Shown: positions 12,903 to 53,554 of the stretch, in pieces
Position numbering within the stretch: position 1 is the first letter of the stretch
How the letters are laid out: every line of letters begins with the position of its first letter
Assembly (NCBI GenBank): GCA_004026145.2
Contig: CP034983.1
Location: 9,873,980 to 9,937,979, forward strand
Direction: 5' to 3'
Length of the DNA: 64,000 nucleotides
DNA from: Takifugu bimaculatus
Taxonomy: Eukaryota > Chordata > Actinopteri > Tetraodontiformes > Tetraodontidae
Program-made: the position numbers and the translations under genes
Notes under the pieces: model-generated
Databases searched by the model: none
Seen by the model: only the letters and a program-made list of their open reading frames with translations
What the model was told of the DNA's origin: nothing

Positions 12903-13575
12903 GCACCAGAGCTGAGCGAGTATAAAGTCACACATTCACCTCACACAGAGCTCATGAGCTCATGCTGAGCTGCTGGAGGCTGAAGTTAGATGCTTTTTAT
13001 TTCTTTAGTTAAACCCTTTGCATAAAGAACCATTTCGTTGTATTTGGTTTCGATTTTATTCTTTCCATTTTGACACCTTTAGTGTCTTTTCATTAAATTC
13101 AGAGTGACACGCTTCAACTACGGTTGAGGATGAAGATAAAATCCTCCCAAATTATCCATCAAATTGTCCCAAATCTCTTTTCTCGTGATACCAAGATTCC
13201 CAAAGTCTGCTCATCCCGACAGCAGAATTCCTCTTAACCTTTTCAAATGTGTGCTGCTCTCTGCTTTAAGGGATCTTCTGGACCGGCAGGCCTGCAGCCC
13301 CAGTATGAGGAGCCCTCCCTACTGTGGTCCTGGATGCCCGGGCTCCAGCGGTGGCCAGGTCAGCAACAGTCCTCTGGTCTCTTCCTGCTCACCTCTCTGA
13401 CCCGTTTCCTCTCCACAGTTATCAAAAGTTCTTTTTTCCATAATTGGGTGAAAGTTTTCATTTTTGTTCATCTCTTAAATTCAATTCTCTTTATTTTTAT
13501 TACCGTGTTCAAGGTTCAAGGTTATTAAATCAAATTTAGCCTTTTTTCGACATAATTACTTTCCTCGTACTGGGC
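12903..13575. other. Non-coding
   Basis: No gene recognised; AT-rich with poly-T runs. Confidence 0.35.
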
Positions 13576-13605
13576 GGTGATGATGATGATGATGATGATG
13601 ATGGG

Positions 13606-13643
<38 letters not shown>

Positions 13644-14078
13644 GTGGTGATGGTGGTGGTGATGGTTGGTGATGCTGCTGCTTGGTGGTGATGTGCTGAT
13701 GGTGCTGGTGATCGCTGCTGCTGGTGGTGCTGGTTCTGCTGCCTGCGGGGGTGCTTCTGGTGCTGGTGGTGCTGCTGCTGCTGGTCCTGCTGGGGGTGCT
13801 GCTGCTGGTGTGGTGGTGCTGCTGCTGCTGGTCCTGCTGCGTGTGGGCTGCTGGGCTGGTGTGTGCTTCTGCTGCTGGTGCTGGTGCTGCTGCTGCTGCG
13901 GGGGTGCTGCTGGTGCTGGTGGTGCTGCTGCTGCTGGTCCTGCTGCTGGGGTGCTGCTGCTGGTTGCTGGTGGTGCTGCTCTGCTGTCCTGCTGCGGGGT
14001 GCTGCTCTGTGCTGGTGGTGCTGCTGCTGCTGTGCTGGTTGCTGCTGGTGCTGGTGGTGCTGTGCTGGTGCTGCTGCC
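13576..14078. repeat. (GAT)n then degenerate GCTGGT/GCTGCT repeat, running into the gap
   Basis: A GAT trinucleotide run (13576-13665) passes into a tract rich in GCTGCTG and GCTGGTG. The open frames translate to Leu/Val/Cys/Ala runs only. The tract is cut by the N run, so its true length is unknown. Confidence 0.85.
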
Positions 14079-14178
14079 NNNNNNNNNNNNNNNNNNNNNN
14101 NNNNNNNNNNNNNNNNNNNNNNNNNNNNNNNNNNNNNNNNNNNNNNNNNNNNNNNNNNNNNNNNNNNNNNNNNNNNNN
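14079..14178. other. Assembly gap (100 N)
   Basis: Exactly 100 ambiguous bases, the conventional gap of unknown size. It separates a GCTG-rich repeat from a telomere-like array, so order and distance across it are not proven by sequence. Confidence 0.98.
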
Positions 14179-14184
14179 CTAACC

Positions 14185-14249
<65 letters not shown>

Positions 14250-14466
14250 CCCTAACCCTAACCCTAACCTAAACCCTAACCCTAACCCTAACCCCTAAAC
14301 CCTAACCCTAACCCTAACCCTCTAACCCTAACACATAACCCTAACCCGAACCCCTAACCCTAAAAACCCTAAAACCCTAAACCCTAACCAACCCTAACCC
14401 TAACCCCTAATACCCTACCCTAAAACCCTAACCTAACCCTAACCCTAACCCTAACCCTAACCCTAA
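14179..14466. repeat. Interstitial telomere-like CCCTAA array
   Basis: Nearly pure CCCTAA hexamers with scattered single-base variants (CCCTAAA, CCCGAA, CCTAA). The C-rich strand is on +. It abuts the gap on the left and the 428-bp satellite on the right. Confidence 0.95.
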
Positions 14467-17400
14467 CGTGTGCGCGTAAGTGCGCATGTGTGCGCTTGCG
14501 GAACTTAGTCACTTACACACTCACTTAATCTCACACTCACTCACACATAGACACTCACACATGCACATTAGAGCTTTCAAAATATTATGTTAAAAAACAT
14601 TACGTTCGAGTGTGTGCGCGTGCGCTTATGTGCGCAAGTGTGCGCTTATGTGCGCGCGCGTGCGCGTAAGTACGCGTGTGTGCGCGTAAGTGCGCGTGTG
14701 TGCGCGTAAGTGCGCGCGTGCGCTCATGTGCGCGTAAGTGCGCGCATGTGCGCTCATGTGCGTGTAAGTGCGCGTGTGTGCTTTAGGAACTCATTCACTT
14801 ACACACTCACTCAATCTCACACTCACTCACACACAGACACTCACACATGCACATTAGAGCTTTCAAAATATTACGTTAAAAAACATTACATTCGAGTGTG
14901 CGCGCGCGTGCGCTTATGTGCGCGTAAGTGCGCGTGTATGCGCGTAAGTGCGCGTATGTGCGCGCATGTGCGCTCATGTGTGCGCATGTGCGCGTAAGTG
15001 CGCGTTTATGCGCGTAAGTGCGCGTGTGTGCTTTAGGAACTCATTCACTTACACACTCAATCTCACACTCACTCACACACAGACACACACACATGCACAT
15101 TAGACCTTTCAAAATATTACGTTTAAAAACATTACGTGCGAGTGTGTGCGCATGTGCGCATGTGCGCGTAAGTGCGCGTTTATACGCGTAAGTGCGCATG
15201 TGTGCGCTTGCGGAACTTAGTCACTTACACACTCACTCAATCTCACACTCAATCACACACAGACACTCACACATGCACATTAGAGCTTTCAAAATATAAC
15301 GTTAAAAAACATTACATTCGAGTGTGCGCGCGCGTGCGCTTATGTGCGCGTAAGTGCGCGTGTATGCGCGTATGTGCGCGTAAGTGCGCGTGTGTGGGCC
15401 TATGTGCGCGCATGTGCGCTCATGTGCGCGTAAGTACGCGTTTATGCGCGTAAGTGCGCGTGTGTGCTTTAGGAACTCATTCACTTACACACTCAATCTC
15501 ACACTCACTCACACACAGACACACACACATGCACATTAGACCTTTCAAAATATTACGTTTAAAAACATTACGTGCGAGTGTGTGCGCATGTGCGCGTAAG
15601 TGCGCGTTTATACGCGTAAGTGCGCATGTGTGCGCTTGCGGAACTTAGTCACTTACACACTCACTCAATCTCACACTCACTCACACACAGACACTCACAC
15701 ATGCACATTAGAGCTTTCAAAATATTACGTTAAAAAACATTAAGTTCGAGTGTGCGCGCGCGTGCGCTTATGTGCGCGTAAGTGCGCGTGTATGCGCGTA
15801 TGTGCGCGTAAGTGCGCGTATGTGCGCGCATGTGCGCTCATGTGCGCGCATGTGCGCGTAAGTGCGCGTTTATGCGCGTAAGTGCGCGTGTGTGCTTTAG
15901 GAACTCATTCACTTACACACTCAATCTCACACTCACTCACACACAGACACACACACATGCACATTAGACCTTTCAAAATATTACGTTTAAAAACATTACG
16001 TGCGAGTGTGTGCGCGCGTGCGCTTATGTGCGCGTAAGTGCGCGTGTATGCGCGTATGTGCGCGTAAGTGCGCGTATGTGCGCTTATGTGCGCTCATGTG
16101 CGCGCATGTGCGCGTAAGTGCGCGTTTATGCGCGTAAGTGCGCGTGTGTGCTTTAGGAACTCATTCACTTACACACTCAATCTCACACTCACTCACACAC
16201 AGACACACACACATGCACATTAGACCTTTCAAAATATTACGTTTAAAAACATTACGTGCGAGTGTGTGCGCATGTGCGCGTAAGTGCGCGTTTATACGCG
16301 TAAGTGCGCATGTGTGCGCTTGCGGAACTTAGTCACTCACTCACACACAGACACTCACACATGCACATTAGAGCTTTCAAAATATAACGTTAAAAAACAT
16401 TACATTCGAGTGTGCGCGCGCGTGCGCTTATGTGCGCGTAAGTGCGCGTATATGCGCGTATGTGCGCGTAAGTGCGCGTGTGTGCGCTTATGTGCGCTCA
16501 TGTGCGCGCATGTGCGCGTAAGTACGCGTTTATGCGCGTAAGTGCGCGTGTGTGCTTTAGGAACTCATTCACTTACACATGTGCGCGCATGTGCGCTCAT
16601 GTGCGCGTAAGTGCGCGTTTATGCGCGTAAGTGCGCGTTTATGCGCGTAAGTGCGCGTAAGTGCGCGTGTGTGCGCCTATGTGCGCTCATGTGCGCGCAT
16701 GTGCGCGTAAGTACGCGTTTATACGCGTAAGTGCGCATGTGTGCGCTTGCGGAACTTAGTCACTTACACACTCACTCAATCTCACACTCACTCACACACA
16801 GACACTCACACATGCACATTAGAGCTTTCAAAATATAACGTTAAAAAACATTACATTCGAGTGTGCGCGCGCGTGCGCTTATGTGCGCGTAAGTGCGCGT
16901 ATATGCGCGTATGTGCGCGTAAGTGCGCGTGTGTGCGCCTATGTGCGCTCATGTGCGCGCATGTGCGCGTAAGTACGCGTTTATGCGCGTAAGTGCGCGT
17001 GTGTGCTTTAGGAACTCATTCACTTACACACTCAATCTCACACTCACTCACACACAGACACACACACATGCACATTAGACCTTTCAAAATATTACGTTTA
17101 AAAACATTACGTGCGAGTGTGTGCGCATGTGCGCGTAAGTGCGCGTTTATGCGCGTAAGTGCGCATGTGTGCGCTTGCGGAACTTAGTCACTTACACACT
17201 CACTCAATCTCACACTCACTCACACACAGACACTCACACATGCACATTAGAGCTTTCAAAATATAACGTTAAAAAACATTACATTCGAGTGTGCGCGCGC
17301 GTGCGCTTATGTGCGCGTAAGTGCGCGTGTATGCGCGTATGTGCGCGTAAGTGCGCGTGTGTGCGCCTATGTGCGCGCATGTGCGCTCATGTGCGCGTAA

Positions 17401-18558
17401 GTACGCGTTTATGCGCGTAAGTGCGCGTGTGTGCTTTAGGAACTCATTCACTTACACACTCAATCTCACACTCACTCACACACAGACACACACACATGCA
17501 CATTAGACCTTTCAAAATATTACGTTTAAAAACATTACGTGCGAGTGTGTGCGCATGTGCGCGTAAGTGCGCGTTTATACGCGTAAGTGCGCATGTGTGC
17601 GCTTGCGGAACTTAGTCACTTACACACTCACTCAATCTCACACTCACTCACACACAGACACTCACACATGCACATTAGAGCTTTCAAAATATAACGTTAA
17701 AAAACATTACATTCGAGTGTGCGCGCGCGTGCGCTTATGTGCGCGTAAGTGCGCGTATATGCGCGTATGTGCGCGTAAGTGCGCGTGTGTGCGCTTATGT
17801 GCGCTCATGTGCGCGCATGTGCGCTCATGTGCGCGTAAGTGCGCGTTTATGCGCGTAAGTGCGCGTTTATGCGCGTAAGTGCGCGTGTGTGCTTTAAGAA
17901 CTCATTCACTTACACACTCATTCTCACACTCTCTCACACACACACGCACATTAGAGCTTTCAAAATATTACGTTAAAAAACATTAAGTTCGAGTGTGCGC
18001 GCGTGTGCGCTTATGTGCGCGCGTGCGCGCGTGCATGCGCGTAAGTGCGCGTGTGTGCTTTAGGAACTCATTCACTTACACACTCACTCAATCTCACACT
18101 CTCTCACTCATTCTCACACTCACTCACACACAGAAACACACACATGCACAATATACCTTTCCAAATATTACGTTAAAAAAAACATTATGTTCGAGTGTGC
18201 GAGCATGTGCGCTTATGTGCGCGTAAGTGCGCATGTGTGCGCTTGCGGAACTTAGTCACTTACACACTCACTCAATCTCATACTCACTCACACACAGACA
18301 CTCACACATGCACATTAGAGCTTTCAAAATATTACGTTAAAAAACATTACGTTCGAGTGTGCGCGCGTGTGCGCTTATGTGCGCGCGTGTGCGCGTAAGT
18401 GCGCGCATGTGCGCGTAAGTGCGCGTTTATGCGCGTAAGTGCGCGTGTGTGCTTTAGGAACTCATTCACTTACACACTCAATCTCACACTCTCTCACACA
18501 CAGACACACACATGCACATTAGACCTTTCTTAATATTACGTTAAAAAACATTACGTGC
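14467..18558. repeat. Satellite block with 428-bp higher-order repeat
   Basis: Two related subunits alternate. One has the core GCGGAACTTAGTCACTTACA, the other TTTAGGAACTCATTCACTT. Both are followed by TCTCACACTCACTCACACA, then CACATTAGA, CTTTCAAAATAT and AAAAACATTA, and are separated by TGCGCGTAAG spacers of variable copy number. GGAACTTAGTC recurs at 15212, 15640, 16751, 17179 and 17607: the spacing is 428 bp wherever units are adjacent. The repeated frames of about 64 and 93 residues are by-products of this repetition. Confidence 0.93.
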
Positions 18559-19426
18559 AACCATGTGTGGCGGGGTGGGGAGAGGTGGAACGGGTGACGA
18601 CAACGCCACCTGGGGAATTTCACCCCAGGAATTAACCGGAGAACAGGCACGCGCAGATAACTTCTATTCCAGAGGCAGAGACGGGATCGAGGGTTATGCA
18701 CTACAATTTTATTTAATCCAATACTCAACAAAATATAACTCGGCTGTATAAAAGTTAAATTAACAAAAGGGGTGGACAGGGCTGGGGCCCCACCAGCAGC
18801 TAAAACTCAATTAGGGGAGATAAACAAACTAAAAACACCCGTGCTACTGCAAACAAAACCACACACGAGGGGTGTGATGAAAACGCCCTCCACCAGGGGT
18901 TGGGTCCCCGCCGTGGCCCACAGCACCTGTCCACAAAGAAAAGGAACAATTAGACGCGACGAGCACACACGCACACACACACACCTCACACAGACAGGCA
19001 AATAAATTGTGACCAGATCGTCTAAAAGAACACAACGTCAACTAAGAAACGAAAAGACACAAAACCTAAAAAGAGTAAATATAGGTTGATGATACAATTT
19101 ACACGCTGTTAAGAGTCTAAAATGAAGGCAATAACTCCGTGGTCGCTTCGGCTGCACCACGACGTGTCAGCGCCGTTTCTCCGAGCGAGGGGAGAAAGCG
19201 AGAGAGAGAGAGAGCGAGAGCGAACAGGAGAGAGTCCCGAACTAAAGGGCGGAGCCAAAGCAGCAGTGGGTCCAGTAAGCGAGATAGTCCGTGCCGACTG
19301 TGTTTGGTGGCGCCACCACTCTGTGAAGGGTTCTGCTGGGGCAACGCGACCCACTGACGCCAGGCGGCAGCAAACTGCAGCAAGAACAGCCCCATTAACA
19401 TTTATCAACCGAGTGGGGGTCAGTGA
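18559..19426 (-). mobile_element. Unrelated insert in the satellite, possible solo LTR
   Basis: The satellite breaks off after ACATTACGTGC and resumes at GCGCGTGTGTGCTTTAGG. The segment between them shares nothing with it. Read on the minus strand, a piece of about 859 bp (19422-18564) begins TG and ends CA, has a TATA-like TTTATACAG followed by AATAAA, and so matches the outline of a long terminal repeat. I see no clean target-site duplication and no primer-binding site, so another kind of insertion is possible. Confidence 0.35.
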
Positions 19427-19726
19427 CGCGCGTGTGTGCTTTAGGAACTCATTCACTTACACACTCGCTCAATCTCACACTCTCTCACTCAATCTCAAAT
19501 TCACTCACACAGACACACACACATGCACAATATACCTTTCCAAATATTACGTTAAAAAAAACATGTGCGAGCATGTCCGCTTATGTGCGCGTAAGTGCGC
19601 ACGTGTGCGCGTGTGTGCGCGTGTGTGCTTGCGGAACTTAGTCACTTACACACTCACTCAATCTCACACTCACTCACTCATTCTCACACTCACTCACACA
19701 CAGACACACACACATGCACATTAGAC
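19427..19726. repeat. Right arm of the satellite block
   Basis: The same subunit order as in 14467-18558 continues (AGGAACTCATTCACTT at 19443, GGAACTTAGTC near 19632). It stops inside a unit, at CACATTAGACCT, where telomere-like repeats begin. Confidence 0.9.
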
Positions 19727-19781
19727 CTCTAACCCTAACCCTAACCCCTAATCCTCTAACCCTAACCCTAACGCTAACCCT

Positions 19782-19817
<36 letters not shown>

Positions 19818-19905
19818 GCTAACCCTCTAACCCTAACCCCTAATCCTCTAACCCTAACCCTCTAACCCTAACCCTAACCCTAACCCTAACCCTCTAACCC
19901 TAACC

Positions 19906-19937
<32 letters not shown>

Positions 19938-20032
19938 CTAATCCTCTAACCCTAACCCTCTAACCTTAACCCTAACCCGAACCCCAACCCTCTAACCCTA
20001 ACCCTTACTCCTAACCCTTACCCCTAACCCTG
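19727..20032. repeat. Interstitial telomere-like tract
   Basis: CCCTAA hexamers mixed with CCCTCTAA and CCCCTAATCCTCTAA variants, C-rich strand on +. It is more degenerate than the tract at 14179-14466. Confidence 0.9.
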
Positions 20033-20282
20033 TTTTCTCCCTCTCCCTCCCCATACCACCAACACCACCACTATCAAACATATACACACACACACAAGGA
20101 TACATACACACCTACTTCTGCCCTATATCACCGACCCTGTCCTCCTCTCCTCTCTAATATGGTTTCCTTTAGCAGGTGGGGGTGAACTGGGAACTAACAT
20201 GCGTCGGCCAGTGCCTTGCCTCAATCTCTCATTAAAAGCTGTGCGGATGGTGGTCTGTATAGTGAGAGACAGGGAGTATATC
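20033..20282. other. Spacer between telomere-like tracts
   Basis: Pyrimidine-rich start, then unique sequence around 20160-20280. No gene recognised. Confidence 0.35.
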
Positions 20283-20366
20283 TCTCATTCCCCTAACCCT
20301 AACCCTAACCCTAACCCTAACCCCTAACCCCAACCCTAAACCCTAAACCTAACCCTAACCCCAACA
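20283..20366. repeat. Short interstitial telomere-like tract
   Basis: About a dozen CCCTAA-type hexamers with CCCCTAA and CCCCAA variants, C-rich strand on +. Confidence 0.85.
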
Positions 20367-20684
20367 CAATTATTAAATATTACATTTGATATAAAGCTAA
20401 TTTAATTTGGCATTTAGGGGGTTAAAATGGCAGGGTTGGAAAAAAGGAAAACATTTTTTTTTAAAAAAAGCGATGCCACAGCAGGCACTATATAAAGGAC
20501 GCAAGTTCGAAAAAAAGGCCATTTGCTTTTCAACCAACGTACGGAACACATGTCCACAGCCAATATTTTTTTGTGTGTGTTTCTGTGCTCTGTGCCTCTC
20601 CTCTCCCTCGCCTTCACTCTACTTCTCCTCTCCTCTACCCCTCTCCTCTCCTTCCCCCCCCCCCCATCAGCAGGAGGGTGCCCC

Positions 20685-20842
20685 TACATGAGCCTGGTCC
20701 TGCTCAAGGTTTCTTCCTGTTAAAGGGGAGTTTTTCCTTGCCACTGTTGCTTGTCTGGGGTCAGGCCCTGGGATTCTGGAAAGCGCCTTGAAACAATTTT
20801 GATTGTATAAGACCCTATGTAAACAAAGATTGATTTGATTTG
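20685..20842 (+). mobile_element. LINE 3'-tail-like fragment (second copy)
   Basis: It shows GGTTTCTTCCTGTTAAAGGG, GAGTTTTTCCTTGCCACTGT and GGGTCAGGCCCTGGGAT, then GCGCCTTGAAACAATTTTGA and a GATTTGATTTGAA tail. This is the recognisable 3' end of an abundant teleost non-LTR retrotransposon and is related to 4795-4925. Confidence 0.7.
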
Positions 20843-20879
20843 AATACAGCGAGCCAGCTTCTAGTTATTTAGTGTGCCC

Positions 20880-21237
20880 TACCTGAAGACCCATAGGGGG
20901 TCGAAACGTCATTTTGTGGCACACTCTTCCTTAGTTATTTAATACATTTATTGAATCTTGGTTTTATTTTACTTACCTTTTAAGAAAAAGGGAGAAATTA
21001 AAGAAAAAAAAATACTTACCCTTTTCCTTTACTATTTTTGGAAAGCGCTTTTAGTTCAAAAACTTTTCTTTAAAAAAAAGAACTTACCTTGATTTATAGA
21101 GCCGAGTTGGATGGAAGGGCGCTATGGCAGGGGTCGCCAGCGTGCCCGTCGTCACCAACAAGGGTTTCAGGGTTATGGGAGGTCGGCTGGGAGGAAGGAC
21201 CATGCTTTACCTGTCTCGTATGGGAGGCAGGGTACAT
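20880..21237 (+). mobile_element. Possible retroelement 5' fragment
   Basis: CCTGAAGACCCATAGGGGGT followed by CGAAACGTC is a motif type I associate with the repeat ends of fish retroelements such as Penelope-like elements. About 210 bp downstream, at about 21112, a short Arg/Gly-rich open frame (MEGRYGRGRQRAR) begins. No reverse transcriptase is present, so the assignment is weak. Confidence 0.3.
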
Positions 21238-21365
21238 TCCCCTACCCTAACACTCTAGCCCTAACCCCACCCTAAACCCCACCCCTAACCCTAACCTTCT
21301 CCAACCCCTAACCCTAAATCCTAACCCTCTAGCCCTAATCCCACCCTAAACACAACCTTCTCCCA
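21238..21365. repeat. Degenerate telomere-like tract
   Basis: CCCTAACA, CTCTAGCCCTAA and CCACCCTAAA variants; the most eroded of the CCCTAA tracts in the window. Confidence 0.75.
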
Positions 21366-24189
21366 CCCCTGGATCCTACAAATGGATCCCTTGAAGTTAT
21401 TGTTGGTTTCCCAACCATTCATGAACATTGTGCTACTTTTATTTTGCTTCCACAGCTTTAATCAGGACACGTACACAAGTGTTTTAGTTCTTTTTATTAA
21501 ATGTTGCACAATCACACCATTAATTAACATGTAATCACATTAAAATTTGTTTTCCAAACCAAAAAAGGAAAATAAAACCAGGAGGAAAAGGGGGAAGGTT
21601 CTGCACAGGTCTGCCTAAAGGATCCCTGAACACTCTGTAGAGGCTAAGTTAGTGTGCACGAAGCTCTGCAGCGCTCATTTTTACTGAGGAGTCATTTCAG
21701 CAGCTGATGAGGAGACTTGAGCTTTCCAGCCTTTGGGAAGACTGACCGCTGGGTCGTTTCTGCTCAGGCCTCCTCTGATAGCAGAGATTACACGTATGTA
21801 GCGTCGCCCAGGCCTGTGGCTACTGTGGCTACTGTGGCTACTGTCACACGCAGCAACACACGTGTCAGTTCTGCTCCCCATCAGCTCAGACCAACGTCTC
21901 AACAGCTTCCCCTCACATCCACCGGCTGGCTGTGATTTTGGGTTTAGGTTGATCATTTGCAACAGTCAAACAGTTGCAAATCCCTTTCAGTATAATGGAG
22001 ACCTACTGTCAAACCTGCCACATATCAAAACTATATATATACACGTGTGTGTGTGCGCGTGTGTGTGTATACACACCTACCTACCTATCTATATACCAGC
22101 CTACCAATGCCATCATGTTGTAAGTAATAAAACATTGAGACACATCAAAATGCAGCTTCATCATTAGTGGTCAGTAAAAAACAGATTAAAGCTCCAACAC
22201 AGGCACTAAAAATTAGTTAGTGCCACTATTGTGACCGTTTCATTTGGAGTTTTTAAAAGAATATTCAAATGAATGTTCAGAGATGAGATTCAAATTTCAA
22301 GTAGAGTCTGAACATCATCAGAGCTGCATCACTAAGTTCATCCGCACAATTACTTCATTTACTAGAATTTGTTAAGTACCACCAATGCAAACAGTGATCA
22401 AACTTTAAGGTGCAATCTTTTCAAATCAAAGCTAACTGAGCTAATTGAGGATACGGTCAAGCTAACAGTCAAACGGGTCGTCCAAACTGAGGTGGCATTT
22501 CTTTGTTTTCCAACTGTCACTATTTTGGGATGGCCTATTAAATCAGTACGATATGACATGATATAAGATTGAAAAATCTGTATTTACTATTTCATTTTTT
22601 CCTCACATTGCACTAGTAAGAATATATAAAACATTCTGCATCGGTAGCTAATCAGCTAGCTAATAGTTTTAAATATCAAATGAAGCTACAGACTGAAACT
22701 GACAGCGCTCTACATCCTACCGAGTTTATTAAGCTGAAATGATGCAGGACGACAGTGCTGAGCCAATGTCGGACATTTGGCTAATTAAATTCACATGTGT
22801 TGTTGAGTTTTTAGAAATAAGTAACTATCACACATGTCTATTACCACCACCAACGCCATCTATGGATTACAGCTGGCATTGGTAGACAGTTAAACTATCA
22901 ACACCAGATTAAATTACTCAGGATTTTAACACAAGTTACCGGCTGTTTGGTTCATTATCGCTGTTATCTTTATTTTCCAGTCTCAATAAGTGATTTCAGC
23001 ATTATAACGCAATCAAAGCTGATGCACCTGACAAATATTAGCTCAGGAACGACTTCCTTTATATATAAATATGACCGTATATACTGACAATATAGGAGAT
23101 CTTTTTGGTGCATTTTTGCTGATAAGTAAGAAAACTGATTGACAAATCTGTAAAAATGAAAGTCTAATGAACTAAGACAACTCTAGAGAGGGTTAATCAA
23201 TAAAATAAGATGTTAATAACAGTCAAAACCTTGAAACACACTTTGAAGGAGCCAAGACGACAGCTTCTTCTGTCTGCCGGCACCAAAACGCCATCCAAGT
23301 ACTGACGCAGGTGAAACACACGGGGGCAAAAAGCACAATCTGACTCCAAAGTCACGCAGTCATGTTTATGCATCAAGGCAGTTTTAGGCAGCAGGAGCAG
23401 CCGGGTGTCTGGGCCCTGCAGCGCCCCCAGCAGGACAGAAGATGGCAGCTCCACTGCTCCCATCATCAACAACAACTACGGCTAAATATTTTTGTGTTTC
23501 TCCTCGTTTCATTCGTTACATTGGTTTGCTTCGTTACAACCCCCCCGTTTGGGGCAGTTCCAGAGCCCTCTCCTCTACGAGCCGCCCCACTCTGCTGGCT
23601 ACAGGAAGTAGCCGCGGCCTCAGCACGTCTCCATCCCAGAATCAACCCAACCTGCTCGAAAGCCTTCCAAATCTTTAACTTGGTGATGTTTGTGCCATGA
23701 TTGAAGCCACATTTGGTTTGGATCACGCTGGCATTTCTCCAACCCTCCTGATTTACAGAAAACCAGCCCGAGATGTTCAAAATGCTACTGGGATGAAATA
23801 ATCCTCAAACAACAACAAAAAGCCTCCTGGATTTCTGTCAACAACACACAGAAAAGCTCGTCGACCACAGGAAGCAGTAACGAGTTCTACTTCATTACAA
23901 GGTTCAAACAGGAAGTAAAGAGATCAAAGAGATCGAAGAGCTGCAGTGAGACGTCAGGCAGCTTGTTTATAAGATGCAGATAAAGACGAGAAATCTAGAG
24001 GATATGAAGCAGAAGAGGATCTGAGAGGATCCACCGCTGGATCCCCCCACAGAGACTGTTGTTGTGGGGGGGCCATGCCACTGAAACACGATGGGGGTGT
24101 GAAGCCTGACGGCGGAAGACTTTGTTGGGAGGGGGGCGGCCTGAACCACATCACGCCACATCACGACGGTCCAAGTTTGGAGATGCTCA
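21366..24189. other. AT-rich region downstream of map4; possible distal 3' UTR
   Basis: No coding segment recognised. The nearest canonical minus-strand polyadenylation hexamer AATAAA that I see beyond the map4 stop is at 22974-22969, so part of this region could be map4 3' UTR. That is inference; transcript data would settle it. A short CACACG/GTGTGC tract lies near 22040-22070. Confidence 0.3.
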
Positions 24190-25283
24190 ATCTGCAGTAG
24201 AGAGGGTTCAAGGTGGGGGGGGGGTAAAGGAAGAGAGAAGGGGGGGTAAAGGAAGAGAGAGAAGAGGGGGGGGTAAAGGAAGAGAGAAGAGGGGGGTAAA
24301 GGAAGAGAGAAGAGGGGGGGGTAAAGGAAGAGAGAAGAGGGGGGGTAAAGGAAGAGAGAAGAGGAGGGGGGAAAGGAAGAGAGAAGAGGAGGGGGGTAAA
24401 GGAAGAGAGAAGAGGGGCGGGGGTAAAGGAAGAGAGAAGAGGGGGGGTAAAAGAGAGAAGGAGGGGGTAAAGGAAGAGAGAAGAGGAGGGGGGGAAAGGA
24501 AGAGAGAAGAGGGGGGTAAAGGAAGAGAGAAGGGGGGGGTAAAGGAAGAGAGAAGAGGAGGGGGGAAAGGAAGAGAGAAGAGGAGGGGGGAAAGGAAGAG
24601 AGAAGAGGGGGGGGGGTAAAGGAAGAGAGAAGGGGGGGGGGAAAGGAAGAGAGAAGAGGTGGGGGTAAAGGAAGAGAGAAGAGGAGGGGGGTAAAGGAAG
24701 AGAGAAGAGGGGCGGGGGTAAAGGAAGAGAGAAGAGGGGGGGGTAAAGGAAGAGAGAAGAGGAGGGGGGTAAAGGAAGAGAGAAGAGGGGCGGGGGTAAA
24801 GGAAGAGAGAAGGGGGGGGTAAAGGAAGAGAGAAGAGGGGCGGGGGTAAAGGAAGAGAGAAGGGGGGGTAAAGGAAGAGAGAAGAGGGGGGGTAAAGGAA
24901 GAGAGAAGAGGAGGGGGGGAAAGGAAGAGAGAAGAGGGGGTAAAGGAAGAGAGAAGAGGAGGGTAAAGGAAGAGAGAAGAGGGGGGGAAAGGAAGAGAGA
25001 AGAGGGGGTAAAGGAAGAGAGAAGAGGAGGGGGGGGAAAGGAAGAGAGAAGAGGGGGGTAAAGGAAGAGAGAAGAGGAGGGGGGGAAAGGAAGAGAGAAG
25101 AGGGGGTAAAGGAAGAGAGAAGAGGGGGGGGAAAGGAAGAGAGAAGAGGGGGTAAAGGAAGAGAGAAGAGGAGGGGGGGGGAAAGGAAGAGAGAAGGGGA
25201 GGGGGGGAAAGGAAGAGAGAAGAGGGGGTTAAAGGAAGAGAGAAGAGGGGGTAAAGGAAGAGAGAAGAGGAGGGGGAGGCAGC
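24190..25283 (-). repeat. Pyrimidine-rich minisatellite in the predicted map4 3' UTR
   Basis: About 45 copies of a unit of about 24 bp, on + GGTAAAGGAAGAGAGAAGAG plus a G run of variable length. In map4 sense the RNA would read CUCUUCUCUCUUCCUUUACC plus C runs, starting within a few bases of the TAA at 25287-25285. The long minus-strand frame of Phe/Leu/Ser/Pro through it is stop-free repeat, not a protein. The homopurine/homopyrimidine strand bias favours triplex-type structure. Confidence 0.9.
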
Positions 25284-25284
25284 A

Positions 25285-53352
<28,068 letters not shown>

Positions 53353-53427
53353 CTGCAAAGAACATACACGCAGATATTTGAACATCTCCAGACATCTCCA
53401 TATTCCAACACTTTCTGACAGTTTAGG

Positions 53428-53554
53428 CATGTCCAAACCCAGTCCTCGAGGGCCACAATCCAGCCGGGTTTTCTGTCCTACCAGGCTGAAAATGCATTGA
53501 GTGGGATAGAAAACCCGGCTGGATTGTGGCCCTCGAGGACTGGGTTTGGACATG
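53428..53554. mobile_element. Near-perfect palindromic element, copy 1
   Basis: CATGTCCAAACCCAGTCCTC, GAGGGCC, GGGTTTTCTGTCCTACCAGG in the left arm and the inverse in the right, ending GGGTTTGGACATG; total 127 bp. It is homologous to 58591-58709. A foldback MITE is the simplest reading. Confidence 0.8.

Noticed and set aside
14179..20366. A true chromosome end
   Set aside because: The CCCTAA arrays are degenerate and continue into satellite and unique DNA on both sides, with the gene further on. They are interstitial.
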